NCBI GenBank assembly: GCA_021018815.1
Contig: JAITYX010000040.1
Location: 4,084,501-4,148,500 of the forward strand
Reading direction: 5' to 3'
Length of the DNA: 64,000 bases
DNA from: Talinum fruticosum
Lineage: Eukaryota; Streptophyta; Magnoliopsida; Caryophyllales; Talinaceae
Shown here: positions 33,080 to 43,890 of the stretch, piece after piece
How the letters are laid out: every line of letters starts with the position of its first letter
Position numbering within the stretch: the stretch's first letter is position 1
Notes under the pieces: model-generated
Told to the model about the DNA's origin: nothing
What the model saw: only the letters and a program-made list of their open reading frames with translations
Database searches by the model: none
Position numbers and translations under genes: made by a program

Positions 33080-33285
33080 CCAACAGGACATGTTTTCGAG
33101 TTACAAGGAAGAAACAAGCAACAGCTATAGGTGCGACCATTGGAGTAGCTTTGGCGATAGCATTTCTATTTGATGTGGAGGTGTGTATTTTCAAGAGAAA
33201 GTCCAAGAAAACACCTGTTGGTGAGACAGCGATCAACACTTTCTTGCTTGGGTTGATTTTAATTTCCCTTGCCTTTTCATACTAA
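33080..33285 (+). pseudogene. Membrane-segment relic, receptor-kinase-like, in the CACTA element
   Basis: The plus-strand frame at 33076-33285 reads RKKQATAIGATIGVALAIAF followed by a hydrophobic stretch and then FKRKSKKTP. This is one predicted membrane span with a basic stop-transfer side, as at the juncture of plant receptor-like kinases. No extracellular domain or kinase motif is present, so the kinase link is a guess from the span alone. CACTA elements often capture host gene fragments, and this may be one. It ends at a TAA, 33283-33285. Confidence 0.3.
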
Positions 33286-33774
33286 TTAGTAATTACTGAC
33301 ACAACACCACCAATCTATATGTAAATCATGTTTTTACCAACAATCCGTAATGGTGATTGTTCTAGTGAGTTTTTGTCCTTTCAAAGAATAAATAGGATCG
33401 TTTGAACTCTATCTCGCTTGTCCTTCTAAAGAATAATAAAATATTATAAATTTAAAGATTATTGGATCGGAATAATACACACTTTGGGGGTGTTGGCCAA
33501 ATTTAATACGAACAATTTCCTTTGATGCGAACAAAACCAACTTTGGGGGTTTTTCCAATATCGAACGCCACCAAGTTTTATGGGCGGCGACTCGTCGGAA
33601 ATCGACGTGGCGATACTTTTTGCCACGTGTACGGCGGAGTCAATTTTTTACTAAATTTATGAGGATTTTATTTTTAAAAAACAAAAACTGAAAATCTCTC
33701 TCTTTTTCTCCTCCTTCTCTCTCGCTTTCCTCCCTCTCTCTGTCTCTCTCGCTCTTGCTCGTCTCCCTCACTCT
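33286..33774. other. Noncoding CACTA interior with a pyrimidine tract
   Basis: No gene is seen. Two near-identical phrases, ACTTTGGGGGTGTTGGCC and ACTTTGGGGGTTTTTCC (about 33480-33560), and GACGTGGCGATACTTTTTGCCACG near 33605-33630 suggest another small repeat. A CT-rich tract occupies 33694-33777. Confidence 0.4.
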
Positions 33775-36186
33775 CTTAAGTGTTAAGACACTCACATTTT
33801 CCTTTGGATCTTGGAAAGGTTGAGATTGCATTTGGGCTTGAAGGTTACTAAGCATGGTATAATTGACGATCTGTCTCTCTTGAACATGCTTAATGGTCAT
33901 CTATAAGCTTTGGAACCTAAGGTTAGTCTCCTTTTTCTGGTCATCCATCTTCTTAATGATTTGCTCTCAAAGATAATTAGTTTTTCTTGAGCAATGGATT
34001 GATCAAATTCTAGGGGGTGGTCTTCAAATCCATACCTAAGGTTAGAGTAACTACTCCATTCTTCATAAGTGTTGGAGAATGTGTTGTAATTCATTCGACC
34101 TTGGTTGGAAAAAATCGCATTCACATGCCCTCTTTGTTGAGTAGGGCATGCATCGGTAGGGTGCCCCTCTAAACAACAAATTTTACAAGCTACTGTTTCT
34201 CCTTTATTGACCAATTTGTTCAACATAACAGTAATTTGGGACTATTGTGATGGAAAGTGGACCATCTTAGACTTTGAGCTGAAAACTATTCATTTTGAAG
34301 GACCAAGCACACCCGGAAATCAACCAAAATGGCTTGAATTTGTTTTAGTTGTTTTTGATCCGGGAGGATGCAAAGCCAAGAGTATGGTCTTTTATGAATT
34401 CATGTTCATAAATAATTATCTACCTAAAAAGTCAAGAGGTTAGCTAGGAAGAAATCTGCTAGCAATCAAACATCCTCCACGTTAATGCATGAAGAGTTCG
34501 GCCATGACAAACCTAGAAGAGTCAAGCCTTTTGTGCATAAATAACTTGGTGCATTCTTTTTGTCGGTCCAAGGTCCAAGAGCCATATGCTTAAACGTCTA
34601 CCATGATGCATCAAAGGAGAAGAATGAAGGCCTTCTAGAACCCTCTTGGAATATGTTGTGTTGGCCAAATTGAAATGAAGCTTGCATAAGGGGAAAAGGC
34701 CTCACAACCACATGTTCCCAAATGCTCAAATGCTTGGCTAGAATTCACTCTAGCTTAACTTGGAGGAGGGAAAGAATCTTAGTAATTTTATTATCATTTT
34801 TGCTTTATTTTCCAGCTTAGTTTCAGCTTGTAAAATGCCATTGTTAGGCATTATATATTCAGCTAGCATAGCTCTTGTAAAAAACAACTTTGATGAATAT
34901 ATGAACTTTGAGCTTTGCTCTTTTGAGATGGATTTCTCAACCCTTTGAATTCTCATTGCTGTATCCGAGCCTTGGCAAGCTTGGTGGTGTCCTTTGAGTC
35001 TTTACAATCCCCGGTGGTGTTTCGTATCCGGCCAGATTGCAAAGTGCCCCTTGATTCAGCTTGGTGGTGTTTCTGTATCCAAGCCAGAATCCAGGTTCTA
35101 TCCAGCGACTTCCATCAACCATATCTCCCAATCCACGAATCATCTCTTTCCCAAATTTCACACACTTCATCTTACATGAGTTGAGACCATCTCCACCAAA
35201 TCTCAGCTTAAACCAAGAAGAACTCCGCCCTCCACCCTTGAAACAAACAAAGAGACTCATCCTGGACAGTCAGCATAGAACCCTGACTTTCAGCTCTGTG
35301 TTCAAGGCTTTCCCGACCTCCAAAAATTCCAATATTTTTACACAACCTTCTCGGCCCAGTTAATAACCATCCTGTCAAATTTCAGCTTCAAATTCATCCA
35401 TTTGCCCCTCCTTTCACATTTTCTCCCACAACCGCACCTGCAGGACCTGTTCTGGCCAGCTTGCTTGTTTGCGGTTTTGCTTATCTTTTGCTTCCGCTCC
35501 CACTACACATCATATTGGGTCTCTACAGATAGACCTAAATTGAACTCATTAACATTCCTAAATTGGGTATCTCCAATTCCAAATTATTGAGTATTTTGGC
35601 CCATAATATTAAAGAGTTCTCTAACTTAAGCTGGAGTCTTATTAAACAAGGCCCCTCCACTAGCAACATCTACCATATTTCTTTCTATAGGCAATAAACC
35701 TTCATAAAAATATTGAGTCAATAAATGCTCAGAAATTTGATGTTGGGGACAACTAGCACATAATTTATTAAAACGCTCCCAACATTCAGAAAAAATCTCC
35801 CCAATCATCTGTTTAATACCACAAACTTCCTTTCTAATGAACCCTATCCTAGATGGAGGAAAACATTTCACTAAAAATGATTCATGAACTTCGGTCCATG
35901 CAGTGAATGTTGCATGTGGTAAGTAATAAAATCAATCTTTAGCCTTATCCTGAAGTGAAAAGGGGAAGGCTTTCAACTTAATTTGGTCTTGGGTGATTCC
36001 CTCTAGTTGCATAGTGGAACATGTAATAATAAACTCATTGATATGATGATATGGGTCCTCACTAGGCAGTCCATGAAATTTAGGTAACATATTTAAGAAT
36101 CCGGAATTTAGTTTTAGTGATCGGTCCAATGCAGGATATAAGATAGGTAGAAGTTGTGTATCCAAGTTAGGCTGCAGCAAGTTCAC
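33775..36186 (-). pseudogene. Gag of gypsy fragment G2, broken and split
   Basis: The minus strand, starting near 36186, gives a Ty3/gypsy gag: LNMLPKFHGLPSEDPYHHI, LKAFPFSLQDKAKD, FYEGLLPIERNMVDVASGGA and NKTPA to about 35640. The frame is then broken by a solo LTR (34248-35512). It resumes with LNKLVNKGETVACKICCLEG and HPTDACPTQQ (CCHC knuckle CKICCLEGHPTDAC) at about 34150-34226, and reaches ENVSVLTLKR near 33800, the usual approach to the protease. Pol is absent. The wording is close to Athila/Tat-type gag. The internal stop at 35872-35931 and the LTR insertion make it a pseudogene. Confidence 0.75.
34248..35512 (+). repeat. Solo LTR of an unrelated family inside G2 gag
   Basis: It begins TGATGGAAAG and ends CTACACATCA, giving TGATG/CATCA terminal inverted repeats. 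It is flanked by the 5-bp duplication TATTG at 34243-34247 and 35513-35517. On removal the gag text rejoins at SVETQ / SQITVMLN. A TATA-like ATTATATATTCAGC near 34850-34865 suggests plus orientation. Length is 1265 bp, with no internal region and no similarity seen to the Sirevirus LTRs. Confidence 0.75.
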
Positions 36187-36382
36187 GTAAAGTAGTCATC
36201 TCAATAATTTCGGAACTTACAAAAACAGAATTAGAAATACTTACTTTACTTTCAACTTCGTCAAATGTATACTCCTTGTCAAAAAAATTTTAAAAAACCA
36301 TGAAAATAAACTATTAAAGTCACAAGAAGTAATGAAAGTAGTAAATCTAAATTAAATAAAACTAACAACTATTATTTTCATT

Positions 36383-36398
36383 CCCGGCAACGGCGCCC
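36383..36398 (-). other. Primer binding site of gypsy fragment G2 (tRNA-Asp type)
   Basis: The plus strand reads CCCGGCAACGGCGCCC. Its complement GGGCGCCGTTGCCGGG matches the tRNA-Asp primer site used by Athila and some Tat elements (TGGCGCCGTTGCCGGGG) apart from the first base. The G2 5' LTR should begin at 36404 (TGTTCC on the plus strand). Confidence 0.75.
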
Positions 36399-36403
36399 AA
36401 ATT

Positions 36404-37101
36404 TGTTCCAAGGAGACCTCGATGGATGATAATAAGTGATATATATATGGTGAAGGAGGTAAAGGAGTTAGGTTATTCCTCTTTCTTCTCTTCCAACTTT
36501 CCTTTTCTCTTTCAATTAGGATTTCATAAAATAAAATATCATAAAATAAATATTTTATGACATATTATTTTTATGGACCGACTTCATATCTTTTCTTGGA
36601 TGCTTGTCGGTAGCTAAAAATCTGCTTTTAACATCTTTTCTTTTCTTCCCCACTATATTCGATAATTACCTATAAATAGACAAAATAGGAGAAATTAGAT
36701 AAAATAAACTATATAATATAAACTAAATAACTACTAAAATTACGTACAAAATATGACTTAACAATTATATATTGTGATTGTTATGTGGAAGAATTATTTA
36801 ATGGCTCTCCTTGGTCTTGAATATGCCGTTTCTTTATAATCAACTCTTATATGCCCTATCTTGAAGTTATGAGTTAAGCAAAGCTATTATTTATTTCTTT
36901 ATGTACATGGATTTTAATGGAAAATTTACTTATGTTCTCAACTTTTTCATTGTTTACCTATTATTTTTCTAGTTTTCCCATCTTGTCTTCCTTTTACTAA
37001 TATAGGTACTTATGACCTAGTAATTGTATAAAGGTTATTATTGTCATTGTTGTTTTCTTAGAAAAATATTATCGGACTATTTATTTAATTATTTTGCACA
37101 G
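36404..37101. other. Probable G2 LTR remnant and CACTA intron
   Basis: The start TGTTCCAAGG fits the inner end of a minus-oriented LTR next to the primer site. The far boundary of that LTR is not visible. The rest is AT-rich, ending in TTATTTTGCACAG at 37089-37101, an intron acceptor for the following short exon. No coding frame. Confidence 0.4.
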
Positions 37102-37203
37102 GATATGGAAATACCGGAACATCGTGAAGGTGAAGGTGGTCATTTAAATGATAGTGAAAATGATGGTGAAGGTGATCATTTAAATGATGATAATGTTAGT
37201 TAG
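37102..37203 (+). pseudogene. Terminal acidic exon of the CACTA element
   Basis: After the acceptor TTTTGCACAG, an open frame of 33 codons ends at TAG 37201-37203. It reads DMEIPEHREGEGGHLNDSEN and then a second, similar EGDHLNDDN unit, so it is an acidic repeat of about 12 residues. A short acidic last exon near the right end fits the end of a CACTA-encoded gene. The preceding exons are not recognisable, so the product is unknown. Confidence 0.4.
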
Positions 37204-37893
37204 GGTGTCACTACCTAACTTTTGGTTGTATTTCACAACTTTTGGTTCTAACATTAGTATGTATATACAAGCTTGTATATTTTGGTAAAAGTGTTTGTGG
37301 TTAAACCTATGGATGTATATGCATGGATGTTAAACATTATTGGTTGCTTGGCAATATAGTTTGTTAGTTTTGGGTTATTTTTGTTGTATGTGGAGATATG
37401 TACAACTATTATGGAGCAATCCATCGAATTGTTTAATGTTGGATAGGTCTGTATACAAATTTTTGGTGCTACTACCAAGTAGGCTGTGTGGTTAAATTGT
37501 GGAAATTTTCCACTTGTTTTAACATTGAATTTACAATGGATTTTTTCCCACTTGTATGTAACACGGTGGAAAATTTTCCACTGAAAATTTTTAGTGGAAA
37601 CTTTCCTACTGTATTCAAAGCAGTAGAAACTTTTCCACTGGAATAAGTTCAATGGGAAATTGTCCACCATATTATATCCGGTGGAAAATTTTCGTGGGAA
37701 GGAAACAGATGGATAAACGAGTGGAAAAATTTCCCACTCGAGAATGAAAACAGATCGGAAATTGCAATTACCCCCTTGCTTTTACTCACTTGTCATTCTC
37801 GGTGGCAAAATAGTGGAACTATCATTTTCCCACTGAATTTTTCATTTTGCCCACTTGGATTTATAGTGGAACATTTAATGATTTTTGGTAGTG
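37204..37893. other. Right subterminal region of the CACTA element
   Basis: Repeated GTGGAAAATTTTCC, TTTCCACTGG and GGAAATTGTCCACC motifs in both orientations occur between 37500 and 37740, mirroring the left end. A minus-strand open frame at 37254-37670 is composed of these repeats and is not a gene. Confidence 0.6.
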
Positions 37894-37896
37894 AAG

Positions 37897-39170
37897 TACG
37901 TACTTAATAGGATTCATTGGTGCTACCACATGTACCATGTGGGTCAACATGTAGTGTCCGAGCTTCTTGGTAACCCAAACGAAAGCCAAAGATGTCTTCT
38001 CTAATGGTGTATACTTAGTCTATTAGTCCAGGAACTTCTTAATAAGATAGTAGATCGCGCGTTCTTCTTTTCCATCCTGCTGAGCTAACATGGCTCCCAT
38101 AGCTGCATCTGTTGTAGTAAGATATAAGACCAAAGGTTTCCCTAATTGGGGTGGAACTAACACTAGAGGATTAGTCAGGTATTCCTTAACCTTCTCAAAT
38201 GCTTATCGGCATTCGGTATCCCAAATGGGCTCATATCCTTTCTTTAACTTCTTGAAAATGGGTTGATAGACCATAGTCGGTTTTGATATGAAACGACCGG
38301 TGTATCTGCAAACATCCTTGGAAACCCCTTATCTCCTTCTTCATACTTGGTGGAGGGATTTCCTCATTAGCCTTGATCTTGGATGGATCAACTTCAATTC
38401 CTATAAGACTAACAACATAGCCTAATAGTTTACCCGAGGTCACTCCAAAGGCACACTTTTGAGGATTAAGGCACATGTTATACTTCCCGAGTCTAAAGAA
38501 GAATTTTCTCGAGTCGGGTAAGTGCCACCTGCCTGTCGTTAGATTTTATGATCATATCATCTACATATACTTCAACTTCCTTCCGGATCATATCATGCGA
38601 GTAGTGTTGTTGTTGTCCTATAATACGTTGTACCCACATTTTTTAGCCTAAATGGCATCACCACATAGCAATAAGTTCCCCATTGAGTGATGAAAGTTGT
38701 GTTTTCCATGTCTTTCTCAGCCATCTTCACTTGATTATATCCAGCGTAACCATCCATGAACGAGAGTAGAGCATGACTCACTCGTATTAGCTACTAGAAG
38801 ATCGATATGAGGTAACGAGAAATCATCTTTAGGACTAGCCTTATTTAAATCCCCGAAGTGGACGCACATATGAAGCCTACCATCTTTCTTCGGGATGGGA
38901 ATTATATTTGCTACCCACTAAGGATAGTGAACCATCGTAATAAACCCAACATCCAACTATTTCTTAACTTCCTCCTTAATCTTCAAGGCCCATTCCGGCT
39001 TCATCCTCCTCAACTTCGCTTAAGCGGCTTAGCATCTTCATGAAGTAGAATTTTGTGTTCTACTATACTTGGATCTATACCCGGCATGTCTTTCTAGGAT
39101 CATGCAAAGACATCGATAAACTCGTGAGGAGTGAAGTGAATTTCTTCTACTCTTCTCCATCTAAAGTTTT
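37897..39170 (-). pseudogene. Gypsy G1 pol: reverse transcriptase, broken
   Basis: On the minus strand RT starts near 39160 with THEFIDVFAWS and the pattern PGIDPSIVEHKILLHEDAKP. It continues with RRMKPEWALKIKEEVKK and SFMDGYAGYNQVKMAEKDME plus TTFITQWGTYCYVVMPFRL at 38593-38781. The DD-box region near 38550 shows YVDDMI-like text in another frame. The thumb reads NPQKCAFGVTSGKLLGYVVS at 38400-38476. The end (HYMLTHMVHVVAPMNPIKYV) reaches the CACTA insertion site. Wording matches the Tat lineage. Frameshifts and stops are frequent. It joins 31465 on its downstream side. Confidence 0.8.
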
Positions 39171-40547
39171 TCCAATCTTAACCTCTTGGGGTTGATTGTT
39201 GACCCTAGATTGATTGTTATTATTTCCTATATTATTGGTGAGCGATTTTCATGATCTTCCATAACTTTCATTAATTTTTAGGACTTTCTTATTCATCATT
39301 AAGGTCAAACAATTAAGAGCAAGAGGAGGCAACGAGTAAGCGAAACATTTACTTTATTAAATGACGAAACGAGTACATCGGACTCGAAACCGAATTTAAA
39401 ATGACGTAATTAGAACTAGAAACAATAGAAGAAGAGGAAATACAAGCCCTAACACTAGACTTCGAAGGAAGGTGAGCTCCTAGGATAATAGCAAATTCTT
39501 AGCCCTTCTTAGCATCAATCGAGGTATGCTTGGACCCTTACGTGTTAGCATCGGGGATGAACCTGGACGAATCGAAGCTGCGGATGCGACATATCTCCTG
39601 ACAATACGAGACGAGTTATCTTCTAGATTACTCTCTTGACTGAACATAAAGCCGACAAGATTGTTTGTGACGAGATTGGTCCAATCTGATATGGATTGTC
39701 CTTTTTGAGGAGGTTAGGTGCGTCCTCTTCTAGAATATAGTAGTCATTGAAGATTTTCGGACTAGGTACTCGAATACCCTTGTTCTTGATGTAATAGGGC
39801 TCAGGAAAACCATAATAAGGGAAATTATCTCTTTCTCTTAGAAATTATCCCTTTAGGGTATAAGGAATGGGCTTAATAGAACGGACTATATGTGATGCGA
39901 GTCCTCTTTACTTAGATTTCCCACCGGCTTGAGCTATTTCCTTAGTATTAGAGAGATAGCCTAGCCCAAAGTTGTAGTTGTTAGTGGGTTCAAGGGGTGG
40001 AAAAATAGGATGGTATGCCCTTCGACTCGTAGCAAGACCTGAAAAATACCCCTTCTTCCTAAGCATCGATTGGACACTAGGGTTGCCATAAGGGTTAAAG
40101 GGAAAAGGTGCTTCATCCTTGTCTAATGTAGAAAGGGTTTCAAATCTGTATAGTTCTTCATCATTAGCATCGTGCTCGATCTCCACTACAAATTCTTAGG
40201 AAGTGATAGTAGCACAAAGATTATCCCCGTTAACGGTTATGAGCTGACCTTTGATGATCATTTTGACCTTCGATGCAGTGTAGAGGGCTCGCTCTATGAT
40301 CATGCATCCAAGGGTGTCCTAGAAGCAAATTGAAAGTAGTTGGGATATCTAAGACTTGGAATTCAATGTTCCTCTCCACTGGCCCTGCATTGATTGGTAA
40401 GGTCACTCTTCCTAAGAAAGTTCTTATAGAATTATCATATGCTTGGAGATGAACCGTTTTCTTAAAGAGTTGTTGCTCTGTAATTCCTAACCTCTTATCG
40501 GTTCGCTACGGTCATACGTTAACTGTTGATCCATTGCCTACAAATGT
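39171..40547 (-). pseudogene. Gypsy G1 pol: protease C-terminal part and linker
   Basis: Near the right end the minus strand reads FVGNGSTVNV (active-site region of a gypsy aspartic protease, where the usual Asp-Asn/Gly-Ser is shifted), then VTLPINAGPVERNIEFQVLD and FNLLLGHPWMHDHRASPLHC at 40310-40400. The linker toward RT includes LDKDEAPFPFNPYGNPSVQS and RKKGYFSGLA at 39908-40186, typical of the protease-RT spacer in Tat elements. The stretch 39200-39640 is not readable and may be a small insertion. Coding is interrupted at 40548 by a solo LTR; the upstream text resumes at 42020. Confidence 0.7.
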
Positions 40548-42014
40548 TGAAGGTTTGTTGGTGGAGAGTCCGAGTCACCCTAAGGGGGTGAATAAGGTGA
40601 TGAAGAAAATTAAACCATTTTCGCGTCAAAAACGAGTCTAACGAGCATATTCCGAGTTTATATTAGACTCGGAAAGGCAATAACATAGATATATGTGGAA
40701 ACCCTCATGGGGTAGAAAACCGGGGACAGTGCTAATCCAAGCACCAAGTCAAATCCATTATTTTGAATCCACAAAATACAAAGGACGGACTAAACCAGAA
40801 TTACTTCCTTAAATAATTCCTTATAATGTTTTCCTGGACTCAAAAGTTCCCTTATCCGATCTAGTACTTCCTGAGTGAGATAACCTTTACAATTAAGGAC
40901 AACCGAACTTAGTTAACCCTTACAGCTCAATCAAAGAAGTTACTAAGAAAGTAAGAAAAGAATGTAGCGATTACAAGACTTTCTTTACAACTTAGAAAAT
41001 ATTAAATACGAGACTTGGAGTTGTAAATGGAAGATTTAGTAAGAATGAGAACAACAATTTGTTCAATAATAAATTCTGTTCCAGCAATCTTCTAGTCTTG
41101 TGAAGTGGCATCCATTTATAGTCAACCGAGCGAGAATGACCATTGAGTCTTTGTTACGGAATGAAATCTTCATTAAACGTTGGAATGGGTATTACGAGTC
41201 GCTCGGAAAAGATCTATTGTGCAACGGCTCTTGGCTCCAAAAGATGGTCTAATCACTTGGTGGTGACTAAAACTTGTTTTGGAAACAACCGTTAAGCCTA
41301 GAGTTGGAGTTTTCTAGTTTTGGAAACAAACAACCACGACACGGTTTTTGAGCCATGTCAAGAAATAGCTAAAACTTGTTCGTTGGTGGTTAATGGCCGG
41401 AAATCGGTTGCTTTTGATATTAAAAAGATACGTTAGCCTCGTTTGAATAACCTAAAAAACAAAACCACATGGTTCTCAAATTATAAAATAATTTGGTCCA
41501 AATTAAGCACGAGATAATAATTAAATCGGAGAAATTAAGTGCTTAATTATCTTTGGCCTAAAATAATGGAATTTACTTAGTCTAATGTTCGAGTATACTC
41601 GAACTGCATCTTCGATCAATCCTAAGATGATCAAGTTAAAAGAGTAAAACATAAGAGTATAACAACTTGATCTAGTTAAATAATTCTCGGGAAATAAGTT
41701 GACTTAGAATAGAGAATTAATGTTGTAATTCTCTTTGTGTTGAAATACACGATCGAGTGCTTAGAATAAATGTGTAAGAGAAATTATTTGAGCATGCGAT
41801 TGTTCCGAGTGATGTCCGAGTGAGTCGAAACACCGAGTGTAGGAGATATGTAATAAGGCGCCTTTTGAGTCGAGTCCTAATGGAATGAAAACTTAGATAA
41901 GAGTTCCTATACTTGCTCGGAATGACTTGAAATCAAAACTTAAATGTGATAGGATATATACATGAGTCTTCATGTAATACTCGGAATGACATAGAGTTAA
42001 AACCTAAGTCTTCA
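40548..42014 (-). repeat. Solo Sirevirus LTR in the G1 protease region
   Basis: It runs 1467 bp from TGAAGGTTTGTTGG to GTCTTCA, flanked by AATGT at 40543-40547 and 42015-42019. Removing it restores the protease text LTFVGNGSTVNV. It is of the element B subtype (GGCTCTTGGCTCCAAAAG). Confidence 0.85.
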
Positions 42015-42019
42015 AATGT

Positions 42020-43890
42020 TAAGGGGACAAACTTGTAAATGCATGTTATGGTTAAATAAAGAGCAATGTTGTGTGTAACGCCTTCTTACGGGAGATCCTT
42101 CTCATCAAAAGTAATCATTCGATCCCCAATGTTAACCAATCCTACTACTTTCTCGGGCGTGGCTTCGGGAGAAACTTTAATCTTACTGAGTGCATCAATT
42201 AACGCTTGTCTACGTTTATAGGAAGCAAATATTAATTACCAAATAGAAATGTCGACTTTTAATTTCTGGAGTTGCTTAAGGATTTGATATTCTTCCTTTG
42301 CGGCTTCAGGTTCTTTTGCGGCTTCCTTAGTCTGTTGTGGACCCAAGGCTGCATTGTGCCATCCTGATTTAGTAAGAAACTTAACAACGGGGCTCTTAGC
42401 GTTACCCCAAAAATCTTCTTCTAAAAGTGGTGTGTCCCAAAAGTGGTCACTATTGTTGTCATCATCTCTCATTTCATAAACATCTTCTTCATCACTTACC
42501 CATAGCCCCTGGACTTCGGATCTAATTACGGCAGATTGAGAAGTAGTCGTGACTCATTAACATCTTGGATAAAGATAGAAGGATCCCACTGACCTAGTGT
42601 GGGTTTAGTAAAGATGGCTAAGGTGCCTCTAAAAGGGTTTTTGTTATTACTTGGTTTCTAGGTAGCCTTAGGTAGTGGTAATGGGCCATTTTGAAACATA
42701 TCTTCTAGTTTGTTCTTGAATGTCCAACACCGTTTAGTATATCCTCATGCACGATGGTATTTGTAAAATTTTCCCGCGTCCCAATTCTTAGACTATTTCA
42801 CTTGTTTCGATTCTGTTGTAATAGTTGGCAACTCTATCTTCCTTGTCTCCAAGAGACGATAAAAGGCTTCAGCATAGGTAGTATCCATAGGAGTGTAATT
42901 AGTAGACTGTTGAGGGCATTAACATACTGCACCCCTGGTAGCATTACCGGTATTGGGGGTTTTCTTCTCTTTGGAATGATAATTACCTCTAAATCCGATT
43001 CACGACTTTTATGGTTGCGAGTGGACAATTCTTCTTCTATTAATAAGCCAACATCTTTGAGGGTCGAAAAGTTCATCATGGGTAGGAATTTGAGGTGCTG
43101 ATTATAATTGGGCTGATGGTTGTTCATAATAATGCTGACTTGATCTTTCTTAGAGGGTTAGTCAACCATGTGGGCTGCATTTGCTCTCCATCCGGTCGGG
43201 AAATCGGTGAAGCTCTCCTTCTCACCTTGCTTGATTAACATCATGTCTCTAAGAGTAACGGGTAGATCTATGTTATAGGAGTATTGATGGAGGAACTCCT
43301 TGCACAAATCTATGTCCAATTGTCGACCTTGCGTGGGTTAAGCTGTGTTATACCACTTCATGACATCAGTATCAAATGCCCAAGGGAAGATAATGTGGTA
43401 AGTGTCTTCGGGAATGTTATTAAGTGTCATTGCTCCCAAAAAGTTGGAAGTGTAATGATGGGGATTTTCGGAACCTTTGAACTTAATATCGGGTATGGTA
43501 AACTTAGGAGGTAGTTTACCCTTAGGAATTGAAGTGAATCCCTTATGATCAAAATAATGATTGTTGAACATGGATGACTCCCTTAACATCCATTCTATTT
43601 GATCTATAGGGGAATCGGACCGAGTTTTGGATTCGGGTTCGGGAGATTAATGTTTTGGATTATCTAGAGAAAATTGGATGGGTGGAGGTGGTATAACCAT
43701 AGCCATTTTCCTTTACACACATTTCGCTTCTTCGACCTCTTCTCTTTTCTTACATTCAGCTTCCTCATCTCTTTAACTAGCCTCCATAGCCCTTATGATG
43801 GTCTTAAGATCTCTTGATATGGAGGATATCTCTTCCTCCCGATCACTTAACCTAGTTTCCACCTTAGCTATATTCTCATTAAGCATACTG
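42020..43890 (-). pseudogene. Gypsy G1 gag and protease N-terminal part, broken
   Basis: Gag starts near 43886 (MLNENIAKVETRLSDREEEI, coiled-coil-like). It continues with PPKFTIPDIKFKGSENPHHY and FLGAMTLNNIPEDTYHIIFP and WAFDTDVMKWYNTA at 43338-43589, the Retrotrans_gag core. The text IIMNNHQPNYNQHLKFLPMM and KDVGLLIEEEL follow at 43020-43127. A spacer at 42236-42472 (YQILKQLQKLKVDISIW) leads into RQALIDALSKIKVSPEATPE and VNIGDRMITFDEKDLP, the usual approach to the Tat protease, which is cut at 42020 by the solo LTR. Several stops and frameshifts. Confidence 0.75.

Larger units (their letters stand above)
31466..37893. mobile_element. CACTA (En/Spm-like) transposon, defective, with nested inserts
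   Basis: The left terminus is CATTACTAAAAATCAT and the right terminus, reverse complemented, is CACTACCAAAAATCATT. Two C to T changes explain the left end. It is flanked by the 3-bp duplication AAG (31463-31465 and 37894-37896), the size made by CACTA transposases. Subterminal regions repeat TTTTCCACTG-like motifs in both orientations (31488-31665 and 37500-37740), as CACTA ends do. No tnp2 transposase is present. Contents are a GC-rich tandem repeat, a membrane-segment relic, a gypsy fragment (G2) and a short acidic terminal exon. Confidence 0.85.

Noticed and set aside
33694..33777. Possible coding region in the CT-rich tract (minus, Arg/Glu-rich)
   Set aside because: Low-complexity pyrimidine tract; the charged peptide is a composition effect.
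36383..36398. tRNA-Asp gene fragment
   Set aside because: Only the 3' end of the tRNA is matched, in the position of a primer site; no cloverleaf.
37254..37670. 138-codon minus-strand open frame
   Set aside because: Lies in the CACTA subterminal repeats; its residues reflect the repeated TTTTCCAC motif.
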